Assembly (NCBI GenBank): GCA_002411365.1
Contig: DHSD01000027.1
Coordinates: 1,182 to 21,831 of the forward strand
Length of the DNA stretch: 20,650 nucleotides
Direction: 5' to 3'
Source: Ruminococcaceae bacterium UBA5295
GTDB lineage: Bacteria; Bacillota; Clostridia; Oscillospirales; Acutalibacteraceae
Made by a program: the position numbers and the translations under genes
Notes under the pieces: generated by a model
Seen by the model: only the letters and a program-made list of their open reading frames with translations
What the model was told of the DNA's origin: nothing
The model's database searches: none
Part shown: piece after piece, positions 1 to 7,436 of the stretch
Layout: each line of letters opens with the position of its first letter
Numbering within the stretch: the first letter of the stretch is position 1

Positions 1-45
1 AAAAAATCATCCCTGCCATTTTTAACAGTTCATTTCATAAGGCCG

Positions 46-594
46 TCAGTCTGCTTTAAACTTCCGGAACATCTTTTTTACTTCGGCATCATATGCCTTG
101 CTGCTGCTGTCAGTTGCGGTATCTTTATAAATCATAAGGTATTTGCCGCTGTCTGAAAGCGTTGCATCGACCTGCTGGCCGAGAAGTGAAAAGTGGCCTT
201 TGCCCTTTACCTCAGATATGACCTTCTGCGCAGTGCTGTTGAGGTTCGCCGGATTATATTCATACAGCTCAAGCGTGACATTGTCTTTGCCATTGTGGCC
301 ATAAATATAGCGTACGCCTGATCCTGCTCCAATTATATCGCTGCACATGGATTTTCCGTCTCCCTGCAGCGAAAGGTTTTTCCCGAGGTAACTTTTAAGG
401 CCTGCGAAGCTGTCCGGTACGCTGCCCTGGCTGACTTTTTCCGGTATGGAAACCACAGGCGCCGGAGCCTGTGATGACGTTGCTGAGGCTTTGCTCGATG
501 GATGCGATGAAGACGGGCTGACGTTGCCCGTCCCGCAGGCAGTAAGCAGCAGTGCCATCACCGCTGCTATTGAAACAATACCGATTTTTTTCAT
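46..594 (-). CDS. Putative lipoprotein of unknown function
   Basis: I do not recognise the family. The product (about 182 residues) opens with a short basic stretch, a hydrophobic helix and the lipobox LLTAC, so it should be lipidated at Cys and anchored to the outer face of the membrane. A Ser/Pro/Ala-rich spacer of about 35 residues follows, then a compact mixed alpha/beta domain of about 120 residues with a single Cys and a Lys-rich end (KKMFRKFKAD). The start was set at the ATG at 592-594 because AAGGCGG lies 9 bases before it and the signal peptide then has normal length. An in-frame ATG at 613-615 would add seven residues but has only a weak purine tract. It is transcribed alone from the promoter at 691-719, behind the terminator of the hydrolase gene. 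Confidence 0.75.
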   Translation of the reverse strand: MKKIGIVSIAAVMALLLTACGTGNVSPSSSHPSSKASATSSQAPAPVVSIPEKVSQGSVPDSFAGLKSYLGKNLSLQGDGKSMCSDIIGAGSGVRYIYGHNGKDNVTLELYEYNPANLNSTAQKVISEVKGKGHFSLLGQQVDATLSDSGKYLMIYKDTATDSSSKAYDAEVKKMFRKFKAD

Positions 595-690
595 TCTGGC
601 AATCCGCCTTTTCATTTTCTTTATGAGCTATTTGCAGCTAAGGCAAGCGGCAAATGCCGCCGCGCTGTCTCATGCGCTTTATATCATATA

Positions 691-719
691 ATTATCCGAT
701 TTTTTGCTTATTTTGTCAA
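691..719 (-). promoter_or_regulatory. Sigma-A-type promoter of the lipoprotein gene
   Basis: On the minus strand TTGACA (714-719), a 17-base spacer and GATAAT (691-696) form a near-perfect vegetative promoter. The predicted start near 684 gives a leader of about 70-90 bases before the lipoprotein gene. It sits just after the terminator at 735-767, as expected for a separate transcription unit. Confidence 0.8.
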
Positions 720-734
720 GGCGGCTTTTGTCAT

Positions 735-767
735 AAAAAATCCGCCGAAGGCAAAACCTCCGGCGGA
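735..767 (-). terminator. Rho-independent terminator after the first NlpC/P60 gene
   Basis: An 11-base stem with one mismatch (741-751 with 757-767, arms TCCGCCGAAGG and CCTCCGGCGGA on the plus strand) and a 5-base loop is followed on the minus strand by six T (735-740). It lies about 60 bases after the hydrolase stop codon and ends the ftsEX-hydrolase transcription region. Confidence 0.9.
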
Positions 768-828
768 AAAGTACTTCTCATATCATGAGCGGCTTTTACA
801 GCTCAAAATATGTATAAAATATCAATGC

Positions 829-2106
829 TTAATAATTCAAACGGCCATAAGAGTCTACATGGCTTCCCCAATAATTAGAAAGGTTTACTATTTCAACACC
901 AGGTCTCGGCTGACCCTTATCTCCATCGCACTGGATAGCACGGCCGCCACCCATATAAATTCCTACGTGGCCATAATCGTCATAATACACAAGGTCGCCT
1001 GCTCTTGGGCTTGAAACTGGGGTTGTTATCCCTGTAAGTCCTGTGACTGTCAACCTTCCTACATTGTGGCCGCTCTTATAAAGGACATAACTTACAAAGC
1101 CAGAGCAGTCAAATCCGCCAAGGTCAGCTCCGCCCCAAGAATAAGGCGTACCTATGTATTGTTCCGCCACAGCAACAATATCTGAAGATGAGCCGGAATT
1201 TTCGTTGCCGCTTGAGCTCGAGTTTCCTCCTGAGTTGTTGCTTGAGTTGTTGCCTGAGTTGTTGCCTGAGCCTTGCGCTGAAGATGACTGCGAAGTTCTG
1301 TTCCCGGAGTTTACTGAGTTGCCGGTGCTGCCAGATGTATTGCTTCCACTGCCATTGCCACCTGTACTCTGGTTTGCATCTGCAGCTGCAGTTGCAGCGG
1401 CTGCCCGCTGCTGTGCCGCCTGATTTGCCGCAAGCTTGGATTCAGCATCTTTTTCACTTTGGTCCATAGAGTTATAAGCCTGCTCCGCTTCCTGCGCGAG
1501 AACATTCATCTGTTTCTGATTTTGCTCGAGGGACGTTTTATCATCCGTGACTTTTTTGCGGTTCTTTTCTATTTGTTCTTTCTGTGTTTTAACGCTGCTT
1601 AAGTCTTTTTTAACTGAATTTATAAGAGCTGTATCATGTTTCGATATTACGTCGAGCATCTCAGCCTTATCCGCAAAGTCCATAATGCTTTTCGCATTGA
1701 GGACAATATCCAGCTCAGAAGCTTCACCGGTAAGGTACAGTGCATAAACACGCTGTTTAAGTTCCTGATAGTCCTTATTTATCTCTTTTTCTTTCCCGGC
1801 AATATCTTTCTGCTTTTGGATAATATCGCTGTCGAGCTCACTTATTTCTCTGTTTTTGCTGTCGATTTGTTCCTCCAGATTCCCCATTTTTGCATTAAGG
1901 GCATCCTGGTACTGCTGCTGTTTGGACTTGTCGTTTTTCATCTTTGCTATCTGGTCGTCAAGCTGTTGCTCCTGTTGCTGCAGCGACGCTTTACTTTGGC
2001 TTGGCTCATCGGCCTTTGCCCGCACATTCCCCGCTGATATGGAGAAAACGAGTGATAGTGACAGACCAATTGCTGTTACACTTTTTAGTATCTGTTTACC
2101 TGTCAA
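829..2106 (-). CDS. Secreted coiled-coil NlpC/P60 peptidoglycan hydrolase, long-linker form
   Basis: A PcsB/CwlO-type cell-wall hydrolase, expected to cut peptide stems in peptidoglycan outside the cell. Order of parts: signal peptide (1-31), long Lys/Glu/Gln-rich coiled coil (about 38-230) with the PcsB-like segment YALYLTGEASELDIVLNAKS, a very low-complexity Gly/Ser/Asn linker (about 245-307), and a C-terminal NlpC/P60 domain (308-425). Catalytic residues visible are Cys334 in FDCSG and His380 in GHVGIY; the third polar position appears to be Gln392 (AIQCD) rather than the usual His. The start is TTG at 2104-2106, with GGAGG seven bases upstream. It is the second hydrolase downstream of ftsEX and a paralogue of its neighbour. 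In this family the coiled coil is the part controlled by FtsX; that this copy also answers to FtsEX is inference. Confidence 0.9.
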   Translation of the reverse strand: MTGKQILKSVTAIGLSLSLVFSISAGNVRAKADEPSQSKASLQQQEQQLDDQIAKMKNDKSKQQQYQDALNAKMGNLEEQIDSKNREISELDSDIIQKQKDIAGKEKEINKDYQELKQRVYALYLTGEASELDIVLNAKSIMDFADKAEMLDVISKHDTALINSVKKDLSSVKTQKEQIEKNRKKVTDDKTSLEQNQKQMNVLAQEAEQAYNSMDQSEKDAESKLAANQAAQQRAAAATAAADANQSTGGNGSGSNTSGSTGNSVNSGNRTSQSSSAQGSGNNSGNNSSNNSGGNSSSSGNENSGSSSDIVAVAEQYIGTPYSWGGADLGGFDCSGFVSYVLYKSGHNVGRLTVTGLTGITTPVSSPRAGDLVYYDDYGHVGIYMGGGRAIQCDGDKGQPRPGVEIVNLSNYWGSHVDSYGRLNY

Positions 2107-2202
2107 AAATGTTCCTCCTTTTTGAAAACTTTTTTGGGATTTTTAAAAAAACTTTTTAAAAGCTTTAAATAATGATGATTAATTATATATTTACACTGCA
2201 TG

Positions 2203-2219
2203 AGATGCGGTAAGCATCT
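2203..2219. repeat. Perfect inverted repeat, possible operator, upstream of the long-linker hydrolase
   Basis: AGATGC (2203-2208), a 5-base centre and GCATCT (2214-2219) form a perfect 6-base palindrome. It lies where a -35 element would fall for a TATAAT at 2182-2187 on the minus strand (no good -35 hexamer is present). A regulator-binding site or an RNA hairpin are both possible. The 237-base gap around it shows no terminator and no convincing gene. Confidence 0.35.
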
Positions 2220-2343
2220 GGTAGCAGGAACATACACAGATAGACTCCTATTCACTTAACGGCACGCTAAAAGCAAAATATTCTACCGGTAACTTTACAA
2301 CACCTCTACTGGCTTTACTCAAGCCCTCATTCAGCGCCTGATT

Positions 2344-3468
2344 TTACTGCAACCTGCCAAAGCAGTCAAAATGTTTTCTCCAGTAACTGTTGCTGAGGCG
2401 AACATATTCAACGCCTGAGCTGTCGCACTGAATGGCTTTTCCATTTCCGACATAAATCCCAACATGGGACCTTGGCAATCCGCCATAAGTGTAGTCATAG
2501 AACACAAGGTCGCCGGCCATCGCAGATGAACTTGGAACCGGCGTGCAGAGGGCGTACAGCCCGTCGACACCACGCCGCCCTATATTCCAGCCGCTGTGGT
2601 TAAGGACCCATGACACATAACCTGAGCAGTCAAATGATGTTCTCGGGTTGCCGCCGCCCCATACGTACGGATAGCCAAGGTACTTCTTAGCTTCCGCAAG
2701 TATTGCTGGAAACCTCTTTACGCATTTGCCGCTTGATTTAGAAATACGCTGGCTTATGCGTGCGGTTTCTTTTGCATTTTCAGCCTGTGCAGCCTCTATG
2801 GATTTCCTGTTTTTGTCCATTGAACCTAAAGCCGCAGCCGCTTCATCAGACAGGTCCGAAAGCTGTTTTTCCTGCTGCTCAAGAGTTGTTTTTGCCTGGG
2901 TAGCCTGTAAGCGGTTTTTTTCAATTTCCGCCTTTTGAGCCATAATGCTGTCAAGGTCAGCTTTCAGCGTGTTTATCAGCTTTGTGTCGTGTTCCGAAAC
3001 CACACGCAGAACCTCAGTCTTATCGGCAAGGTCCATAACGTTTTTGGCATTGAGCACGACTTCGAGATTAGAAGCTTCACCAGTCATATAAATGGCGCAG
3101 ACACGGTTTTTCAGCTTCTGGAAATCTGTGTCGACCATTTTCTGCTTATCGGCTATAGCGGCTTCTTTCTGTTTGATAGACGCATTCAGAGAATCTACCT
3201 GTCTGTTTTCGCTGTCTATCTGCTGTTCAATATTTACAGCCTTTTCATCGAGAGTGTTTTTATACTGCTGTTTTTTTGCTTTGTTGTTTTTTAATTTTGC
3301 GAGCTGCTTATCCAGCTCTTTCCCTTTTTGCTGAAGAGATGCTTGTTGTTTTTTAAGATTGTCCAGCGACGTTGCCTTCGCCGGTATATTACCAAGCGAA
3401 GACGAGAAAGCGAGCAGAAACAAAAGGCCAAATACCGCTACGCTTTTTGCCAGTCGCCTACCAGTCAA
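2344..3468 (-). CDS. Secreted coiled-coil NlpC/P60 peptidoglycan hydrolase, short-linker form, linked to ftsEX
   Basis: A PcsB-like hydrolase of 374 residues: signal peptide (about 1-32), coiled coil (about 33-240) including the segment AIYMTGEASNLEVVLNAK shared with the next paralogue, a short basic junction (SKSSGKCVKR) and an NlpC/P60 domain (about 253-374). Cys281 in FDCSG and His335 in SHVGIY are the expected catalytic pair; Gln347 (AIQCD) stands in the third position. The TTG start at 3466-3468 is supported by GGAGGAG six bases upstream and overlaps the end of ftsX by 11 bases, so translation is probably coupled. By analogy with S. pneumoniae FtsEX-PcsB and B. subtilis FtsEX-CwlO, FtsEX would use ATP hydrolysis to switch on this enzyme at the growing wall. 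The gene order is strong support; the choice of cleavage bond is not visible. Confidence 0.92.
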   Translation of the reverse strand: MTGRRLAKSVAVFGLLFLLAFSSSLGNIPAKATSLDNLKKQQASLQQKGKELDKQLAKLKNNKAKKQQYKNTLDEKAVNIEQQIDSENRQVDSLNASIKQKEAAIADKQKMVDTDFQKLKNRVCAIYMTGEASNLEVVLNAKNVMDLADKTEVLRVVSEHDTKLINTLKADLDSIMAQKAEIEKNRLQATQAKTTLEQQEKQLSDLSDEAAAALGSMDKNRKSIEAAQAENAKETARISQRISKSSGKCVKRFPAILAEAKKYLGYPYVWGGGNPRTSFDCSGYVSWVLNHSGWNIGRRGVDGLYALCTPVPSSSAMAGDLVFYDYTYGGLPRSHVGIYVGNGKAIQCDSSGVEYVRLSNSYWRKHFDCFGRLQ

Positions 3469-4579
3469 CTATCTCTCCTCCTTCTTTCTTAAGATATTTT
3501 CCAATTGATATAATACCGCCAAGTGCGCCAAAGACGCATCCGGCAAGCACAAACACTGTTGTTAGCAGTGCTGAGACCGAGCTCATTTCAATCGGGCGGA
3601 ACATTGTAATCGATGTCAGGGTGCCCGTCATCTTGCCATAGAGCATCTGCAGCAGCACGCTGCTGAGGAGCCCCGATATAAGGCCTATGATGACGCCTTC
3701 CACAATGAACGGGATCCTGACGAACCAGTCCGTTGCGCCGACCGATTTCATAATATTTATCTCAAGCCTACGTGAAAACATTGTTGCACGTATGGTATTG
3801 GAAAGAATAAAGAGTGAAACAAGGCTCAATATAAGCACTATCCAGAAGCCGCCAGTCGTTACGATATTGTCAAGCCTTGTGAGCTTATTGGCAATATCAG
3901 AGTAGTCATTGATGCTCCCAACGCCTTTTACCTTCCTTATCTGAGTTACAGTATTTTTATATTTTGAAAGGTCACGGAAAGACACCTGAAACGCATCCGG
4001 CAAAGGGTTATCTTTGCCTGTCATACCCGCAAGCAGGTTGGCATCCTTTTCGCCAAGCATGCCCATCACGTTTTCGATAGCTTTGTCTTTCGGGATAAAC
4101 TTGCAGCTCTTGATATTGTCAAGCTTTTTGATTTCCTCGCCTGCTTTTACCGAAGAGAGCACCGGAATACCCTGATTCATATAAACCCTTACCGAGTTTG
4201 TCCCTTCAAGTGTCTTCATGGCCGCACTTATATTCATTGAGCAAAGGATAGCCGCACCGGTAAGCAGAAGGCACGAAATCAACACGCCTATGGATGCAAG
4301 CGACATTGTGCGGTTATTCCATACATTCTGCACTCCCTCTTTAAGCAGGTACTTGAAGCTGATAAATACGCTGTTTTTTATTTTGTGCGTCGGCTGATAG
4401 GCTTGCTGCTTATGAGGCAGCTGCCCCCAATCCTGCTTGCTGCTTTTTACTGCAGGTGGTTTTTCTGCCGGCACTGGCTCTTTGTGTGCAGTGAACACTT
4501 GCTCTTTGTGCGCAGTGAGTACCGGCGCTTTGTGTGCAGTGAACTTTTTCGAAATATGCCTGCCGTCCGTTTTAGCCAT
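3458..4579 (-). CDS. ftsX: Cell-division ABC transporter permease FtsX with an N-terminal repeat extension
   Basis: Membrane partner of FtsE; the complex signals across the membrane to peptidoglycan hydrolases. Four membrane helices are visible at about 93-114, 243-262, 290-312 and 336-358, with an extracellular domain between the first two (115-240), which is the standard FtsX plan. Family members from Gram-positive bacteria usually have about 300 residues; this one has 373 because a cytoplasmic tail of about 68 residues precedes the conserved start near NSVFISFKYLLKEG. That tail holds three repeats (TAHKAPV, TAHKEQV, TAHKEPV). The ATG at 4577-4579 has a perfect AAGGAGGT five bases upstream, so the extension is very likely translated. 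The start overlaps the ftsE end by 8 bases. Confidence 0.95.
   Translation of the reverse strand: MAKTDGRHISKKFTAHKAPVLTAHKEQVFTAHKEPVPAEKPPAVKSSKQDWGQLPHKQQAYQPTHKIKNSVFISFKYLLKEGVQNVWNNRTMSLASIGVLISCLLLTGAAILCSMNISAAMKTLEGTNSVRVYMNQGIPVLSSVKAGEEIKKLDNIKSCKFIPKDKAIENVMGMLGEKDANLLAGMTGKDNPLPDAFQVSFRDLSKYKNTVTQIRKVKGVGSINDYSDIANKLTRLDNIVTTGGFWIVLILSLVSLFILSNTIRATMFSRRLEINIMKSVGATDWFVRIPFIVEGVIIGLISGLLSSVLLQMLYGKMTGTLTSITMFRPIEMSSVSALLTTVFVLAGCVFGALGGIISIGKYLKKEGGEIVDW
4474..4545. repeat. Three tandem 24-base repeats inside ftsX
   Basis: Units at 4474-4497, 4498-4521 and 4522-4545 share the core CTTTGTG.GCAGTGA on the plus strand. They encode the 8-residue TAHK repeats in the cytoplasmic tail of FtsX (residues about 13-36). 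Being in frame and a multiple of three, the array can change copy number without breaking the gene. Confidence 0.85.
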
Positions 4580-5270
4580 GCTCTACCTCCTTCGCTGAGG
4601 ATTTTGGAATGCAGGAATCTGAAAGAATAGTTCCATTGTTTATTTCAATAACTCTGCGCTGAAAATGCCTTACAAGCGAATGGTCATGCGTTACCATAAG
4701 TATTGTTGTGCCGCGGTTGTTTATCTGTGTAAGCAAGTCCACGATTTCAAATGAGAGAGCCGGGTCTATATTGCCTGTGGGTTCATCCGCAAGTATTAGT
4801 TGGGGCTTGTTCACAAGTGCACGCGCAAGGCTTACACGCTGCTGCTCGCCACCGGAAAGCTCACGCGGGTGGCAGCGGGACTTTTTCCGCAGGTTAACGA
4901 GGTCGAGTACATACGGCACGCGTTCCTTTATCTCGTGGTTCGAAGCTCCAATAATATGCATGGCAAACGCCACATTCTCAAAGACCGACATCTTGTTTAT
5001 CAGGCGGAAATCCTGAAAAACCATGCCCATCATACGTCGCATATAAGGCACATCGCTGCGCTTAAGTTTTGAAAGCTTCTGCGTACCTATTATAACTTCG
5101 CCTTCCGTTGGGCGCTCCTCGCATGTAATTAGCTTTAAAAAGGTGCTCTTGCCGGCTCCGGATTCACCGACGATAAATACGAATTCACCGTCACTTATCT
5201 TTGTGCTTACATTTTTGAGCGCCTGGGTACCGTTCGGATATACCTTGCTTACATTCTGGAATTCTATCAA
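4572..5270 (-). CDS. ftsE: Cell-division ATP-binding protein FtsE
   Basis: ABC ATPase that pairs with FtsX at the inner membrane. All family motifs are intact: Walker A GESGAGKST (35-43), Q-loop Gln86, signature LSGGEQQR (139-146), Walker B LILADEP with Glu163, and switch His195. Length (232) is normal. The start is TTG at 5268-5270; the Shine-Dalgarno is poor (GGGGCG about nine bases upstream), so translation may be modest or helped by leader structure, and no better in-frame start exists before the Walker A motif. It opens the ftsE-ftsX-hydrolase operon and overlaps ftsX. A WalR-like box lies about 130 bases upstream. Confidence 0.96.
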   Translation of the reverse strand: MIEFQNVSKVYPNGTQALKNVSTKISDGEFVFIVGESGAGKSTFLKLITCEERPTEGEVIIGTQKLSKLKRSDVPYMRRMMGMVFQDFRLINKMSVFENVAFAMHIIGASNHEIKERVPYVLDLVNLRKKSRCHPRELSGGEQQRVSLARALVNKPQLILADEPTGNIDPALSFEIVDLLTQINNRGTTILMVTHDHSLVRHFQRRVIEINNGTILSDSCIPKSSAKEVEHG

Positions 5271-5325
5271 AATAATCGCCCCAAACAGACTGTAGTTTTT
5301 AAATTACACAAAATCGTATATATAT

Positions 5326-5375
5326 AAAAGGCTGCCTATTGGCATATTTCCATGATACCAATGGGCAGCTATTTT
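5326..5375 (-). terminator. Stem-loop between the PucR-type regulator and ftsE; terminator or ftsE leader hairpin
   Basis: Arms at 5331-5342 and 5358-5369 (GCTGCCTATTGG with CCAATGGGCAGC) pair over 12 bases with one G-T pair and a 15-base loop. On the minus strand the stem is followed by CTTTTATATATA, a weak T-rich tail, so it could end the regulator transcript about 95 bases after its stop. A TATAAA at 5373-5378 directly upstream raises the alternative that the hairpin forms the 5' end of the ftsE mRNA. Confidence 0.6.
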
Positions 5376-5398
5376 ATAATTCCTCTTAGGAAACAAAC

Positions 5399-5415
5399 TG
5401 TAATATTTTTGTTAC
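5399..5415 (+). promoter_or_regulatory. WalR (YycF)-consensus direct repeat upstream of ftsE
   Basis: TGTAAT, five bases, then TGTTAC matches the WalR consensus TGTWAH-N5-TGTWAH at every defined position. It lies between the PucR-type gene and ftsE, about 20 bases upstream of a possible -10 TATAAA (5373-5378, minus strand), overlapping where the -35 would be. The repeat reads on the strand opposite to ftsE; the minus-strand reading (TGTAAC-N5-TATTAC) has one mismatch. WalRK control of PcsB/CwlO-type hydrolases is established in Bacillus and Streptococcus; its use here is inference. Confidence 0.45.
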
Positions 5416-5463
5416 AATTTTTGCCGCTCATTTTTTTGGCTTTTTTTCTGCAGCAAAAAGCAG

Positions 5464-6549
5464 TCAGTATTTTGCTGGATTTGAATTAAGGTACTTCTTT
5501 ACCATCAGAGCCACCTTAAACACAATGGCATCTTCAAACTGGCGCAAATCGAGGCCGGTAATCTTCTTTATCTTTTCGAGGCGGTAAACGAGTGTGTTGC
5601 GGTGAACAAACAGTTTGCGCGAAGTCTCTGAAACATTGAGGTTGTTTTCGAAGAAGCGCTGTATTGTGAAAAGCGTCTCATGGTCAAGCGAATCGATTGA
5701 ACCTTTTTTAAAGACTTCTTTCAGGAATGCCTCACACAGCGTAGTCGGGAGCTGGTAGATAAGGCGTGCAATGCCAAGGTGGTCATAGCTTACGATAGAG
5801 CGCTCGGTGTCGAACACCTTGCCTACTTCAAGTGCTATCTGCGCTTCTTTAAAAGAGTGGGCAAGGTCTTTAATGCTGCTAACTATCGTGCCAATGCCAA
5901 CGACGCAGTGCGTATAGAATTCACTGCTAAGTGTATCAACTATGGAGTTTGCCAGTTTGTCAAGGTCTTTTGGCTCAATCCCCGGACGGATTTCTTTCAC
6001 GAGAGCAATGTCGGTCTCATTGATATTGATTACAAAGTCTTTGTTTTTGTCGGGGAAAAGGTTCTGGATAACATCGTATGCCGAAACGTCCGTCTTGTTC
6101 AGCACACGGATAAGTATGCACACGCGGCTCACATCCGTGTTGAACCGCAGCTCACGCGCCTTAAGGTAGATATCCCCCGGCAGGATATTGTCGAGTATTA
6201 CATTTTTTATAAAGTTACTTCGGTCGTATTTCTCGTCATAATACTGCTTTATGCTGTTGAGCGAAATTGCCAGCAGCGAAGCATAGCGGCCTGCATCCGG
6301 ATCTGTTCCTGAAACGAAAACCGCGTACTCTGGGCGCGGCTGGTTGCCAAATGATTTATAGGTATAGCCGCCCACTACAAAAGTGCCTGTAGAAGCTAAC
6401 GCATCCGGCGTAAGGCTGTCATCCACTTCTCCAATGCGGCCCAGTTCGCTGCATGCGACAATAACCGATGTCTCGTCCACCACACCGATAGTCCTGTCGA
6501 TAGCATCTCGCATCTGGTGGACAATCCCCTGAAATAGTCTGCTTGACAT
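5464..6549 (-). CDS. PucR/CdaR-family transcriptional regulator
   Basis: A cytoplasmic DNA-binding regulator of 361 residues. The C-terminus has the PucR-type helix-turn-helix (about 303-327: NVSETSRKLFVHRNTLVYRL) and the family's trailing helix. The middle (about 115-270) resembles the degenerate GGDEF-like region of CdaR proteins, with no active-site GGDEF; the N-terminal 110 residues would be the sensor part, ligand unknown. The ATG at 6547-6549 is preceded by GAGGG at a good distance. It has its own promoter (6613-6641). Known relatives control purine or sugar-diacid use, but nothing nearby fits those pathways. Its position directly upstream of ftsEX makes a link to wall remodelling possible, not shown. 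Confidence 0.85.
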   Translation of the reverse strand: MSSRLFQGIVHQMRDAIDRTIGVVDETSVIVACSELGRIGEVDDSLTPDALASTGTFVVGGYTYKSFGNQPRPEYAVFVSGTDPDAGRYASLLAISLNSIKQYYDEKYDRSNFIKNVILDNILPGDIYLKARELRFNTDVSRVCILIRVLNKTDVSAYDVIQNLFPDKNKDFVININETDIALVKEIRPGIEPKDLDKLANSIVDTLSSEFYTHCVVGIGTIVSSIKDLAHSFKEAQIALEVGKVFDTERSIVSYDHLGIARLIYQLPTTLCEAFLKEVFKKGSIDSLDHETLFTIQRFFENNLNVSETSRKLFVHRNTLVYRLEKIKKITGLDLRQFEDAIVFKVALMVKKYLNSNPAKY

Positions 6550-6612
6550 GGCAATCCCTCACTTTTCACGAATCTATGTCAACCGAAAAAAGCTTATAAT
6601 TTAATATATTAC

Positions 6613-6641
6613 ATTTTACATAAATTTAAAGCAAATTTCAA
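6613..6641 (-). promoter_or_regulatory. Sigma-A-type promoter of the PucR-type regulator
   Basis: TTGAAA (6636-6641), a 17-base spacer and TAAAAT (6613-6618) on the minus strand. The predicted start near 6606 gives a leader of about 57 bases. The surrounding 130 bases are very AT-rich. Confidence 0.7.
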
Positions 6642-6694
6642 CCTTAAAATATCATATTGCTTAAATATAAAAAAATATTCACATATTTATGTTC

Positions 6695-6747
6695 CCAATG
6701 CAAAATATTTTAACAGCAGCAGCACTGGTTTCCATAAATTGCATTGG
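6695..6747 (-). repeat. Inverted repeat just after queH, possible weak terminator
   Basis: CCAATGCAA (6695-6703) and TTGCATTGG (6739-6747) are perfect 9-base arms separated by 35 bases. On the minus strand a seven-T run lies about 18 bases beyond the stem (near 6671-6677), further than in a classical terminator. It is the only candidate end signal for the hisS-aspS-queH transcript. Confidence 0.4.
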
Positions 6748-6751
6748 CGTT

Positions 6752-7393
6752 TTATGCTTTTCCGCAGCGGGCCGCAGCTTTCGCCTCAGCCTGCTTTTTC
6801 GAGAAGACGCAACCGCAGTAATTCTGGCGGTAAAGGCCATACTCATGTGAAAGCTCAATAGAGCGCAGATACCCGTTCCGTTTTTTAAAGTCGGAATAAA
6901 GGTACTTCACCCCATACCGCTTTTCAAGCTCTCCGCCTATCACATTGAGCCTCTGTGCATCTTTATATGGGCTGACGGAAAGCGTTGTTGAAAACCACTC
7001 AAAGCCATTTTCTTTTGCATACCCGGCGGCTGCCTCCAGCCTCATGCGGTAACATAGCGTGCAGCGGCCACCGCGCTCATGGTCGCCCTCATGGCCTTTC
7101 GCCATCTCAAAAAAGCGCTCCGGCTCATAGCGCCCTTCCGCAAACCCTACCGGGTATTTGGCTGGCAGCACGGCAGTCAGGCGCTTTGCTTCCGCTGCGC
7201 GCCTGCGGTACTCTTCTTCCGGCGAGATGTTTGGGTTGTAGTAAAACAGCGTAATGCGAAAATATTCTGAAAGGTATTCCAGCACATAGCTGCTGCATGG
7301 TGCACAGCAAGCATGCAGCAGCAGGCGCGGTGCGCTGCCGTTTAAACTTTTCAGTGTCCCATCAAGGGCTTTCTGGTAATTGACTTTCTGCAT
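6752..7393 (-). CDS. queH: Epoxyqueuosine reductase QueH
   Basis: Catalyses the last step of queuosine synthesis, reducing epoxyqueuosine to queuosine at position 34 of tRNAs with GUN anticodons (Asp, Asn, His, Tyr). This is the QueH (DUF208) type, unrelated to cobalamin-dependent QueG. Visible metal-site cysteines: HACCAPC (Cys29, Cys30, Cys33), RCTLCYRMR (Cys111, Cys114) and YCGC (Cys193, Cys195), with conserved FSTTLSVSPYKD and YYNPNI segments. Length (213) is normal. The ATG at 7391-7393 has AAGGCG upstream. It starts 43 bases after aspS with no terminator between, so it belongs to the hisS-aspS operon, which encodes the synthetases for two of its four substrate tRNAs. Confidence 0.93.
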   Translation of the reverse strand: MQKVNYQKALDGTLKSLNGSAPRLLLHACCAPCSSYVLEYLSEYFRITLFYYNPNISPEEEYRRRAAEAKRLTAVLPAKYPVGFAEGRYEPERFFEMAKGHEGDHERGGRCTLCYRMRLEAAAGYAKENGFEWFSTTLSVSPYKDAQRLNVIGGELEKRYGVKYLYSDFKKRNGYLRSIELSHEYGLYRQNYCGCVFSKKQAEAKAAARCGKA

Positions 7394-7436
7394 AATTAAC
7401 GCCTTGTTTCTATTTTACCCGGAAGGTAATAAGGGC

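Noticed and set aside
5416..5463. TTTTTGCTGC / GCGGCAAAAA arms just after the PucR-type regulator stop
   Set aside because: The loop exceeds 20 bases and no T run follows on the minus strand; the stem at 5331-5369 is a better end signal.
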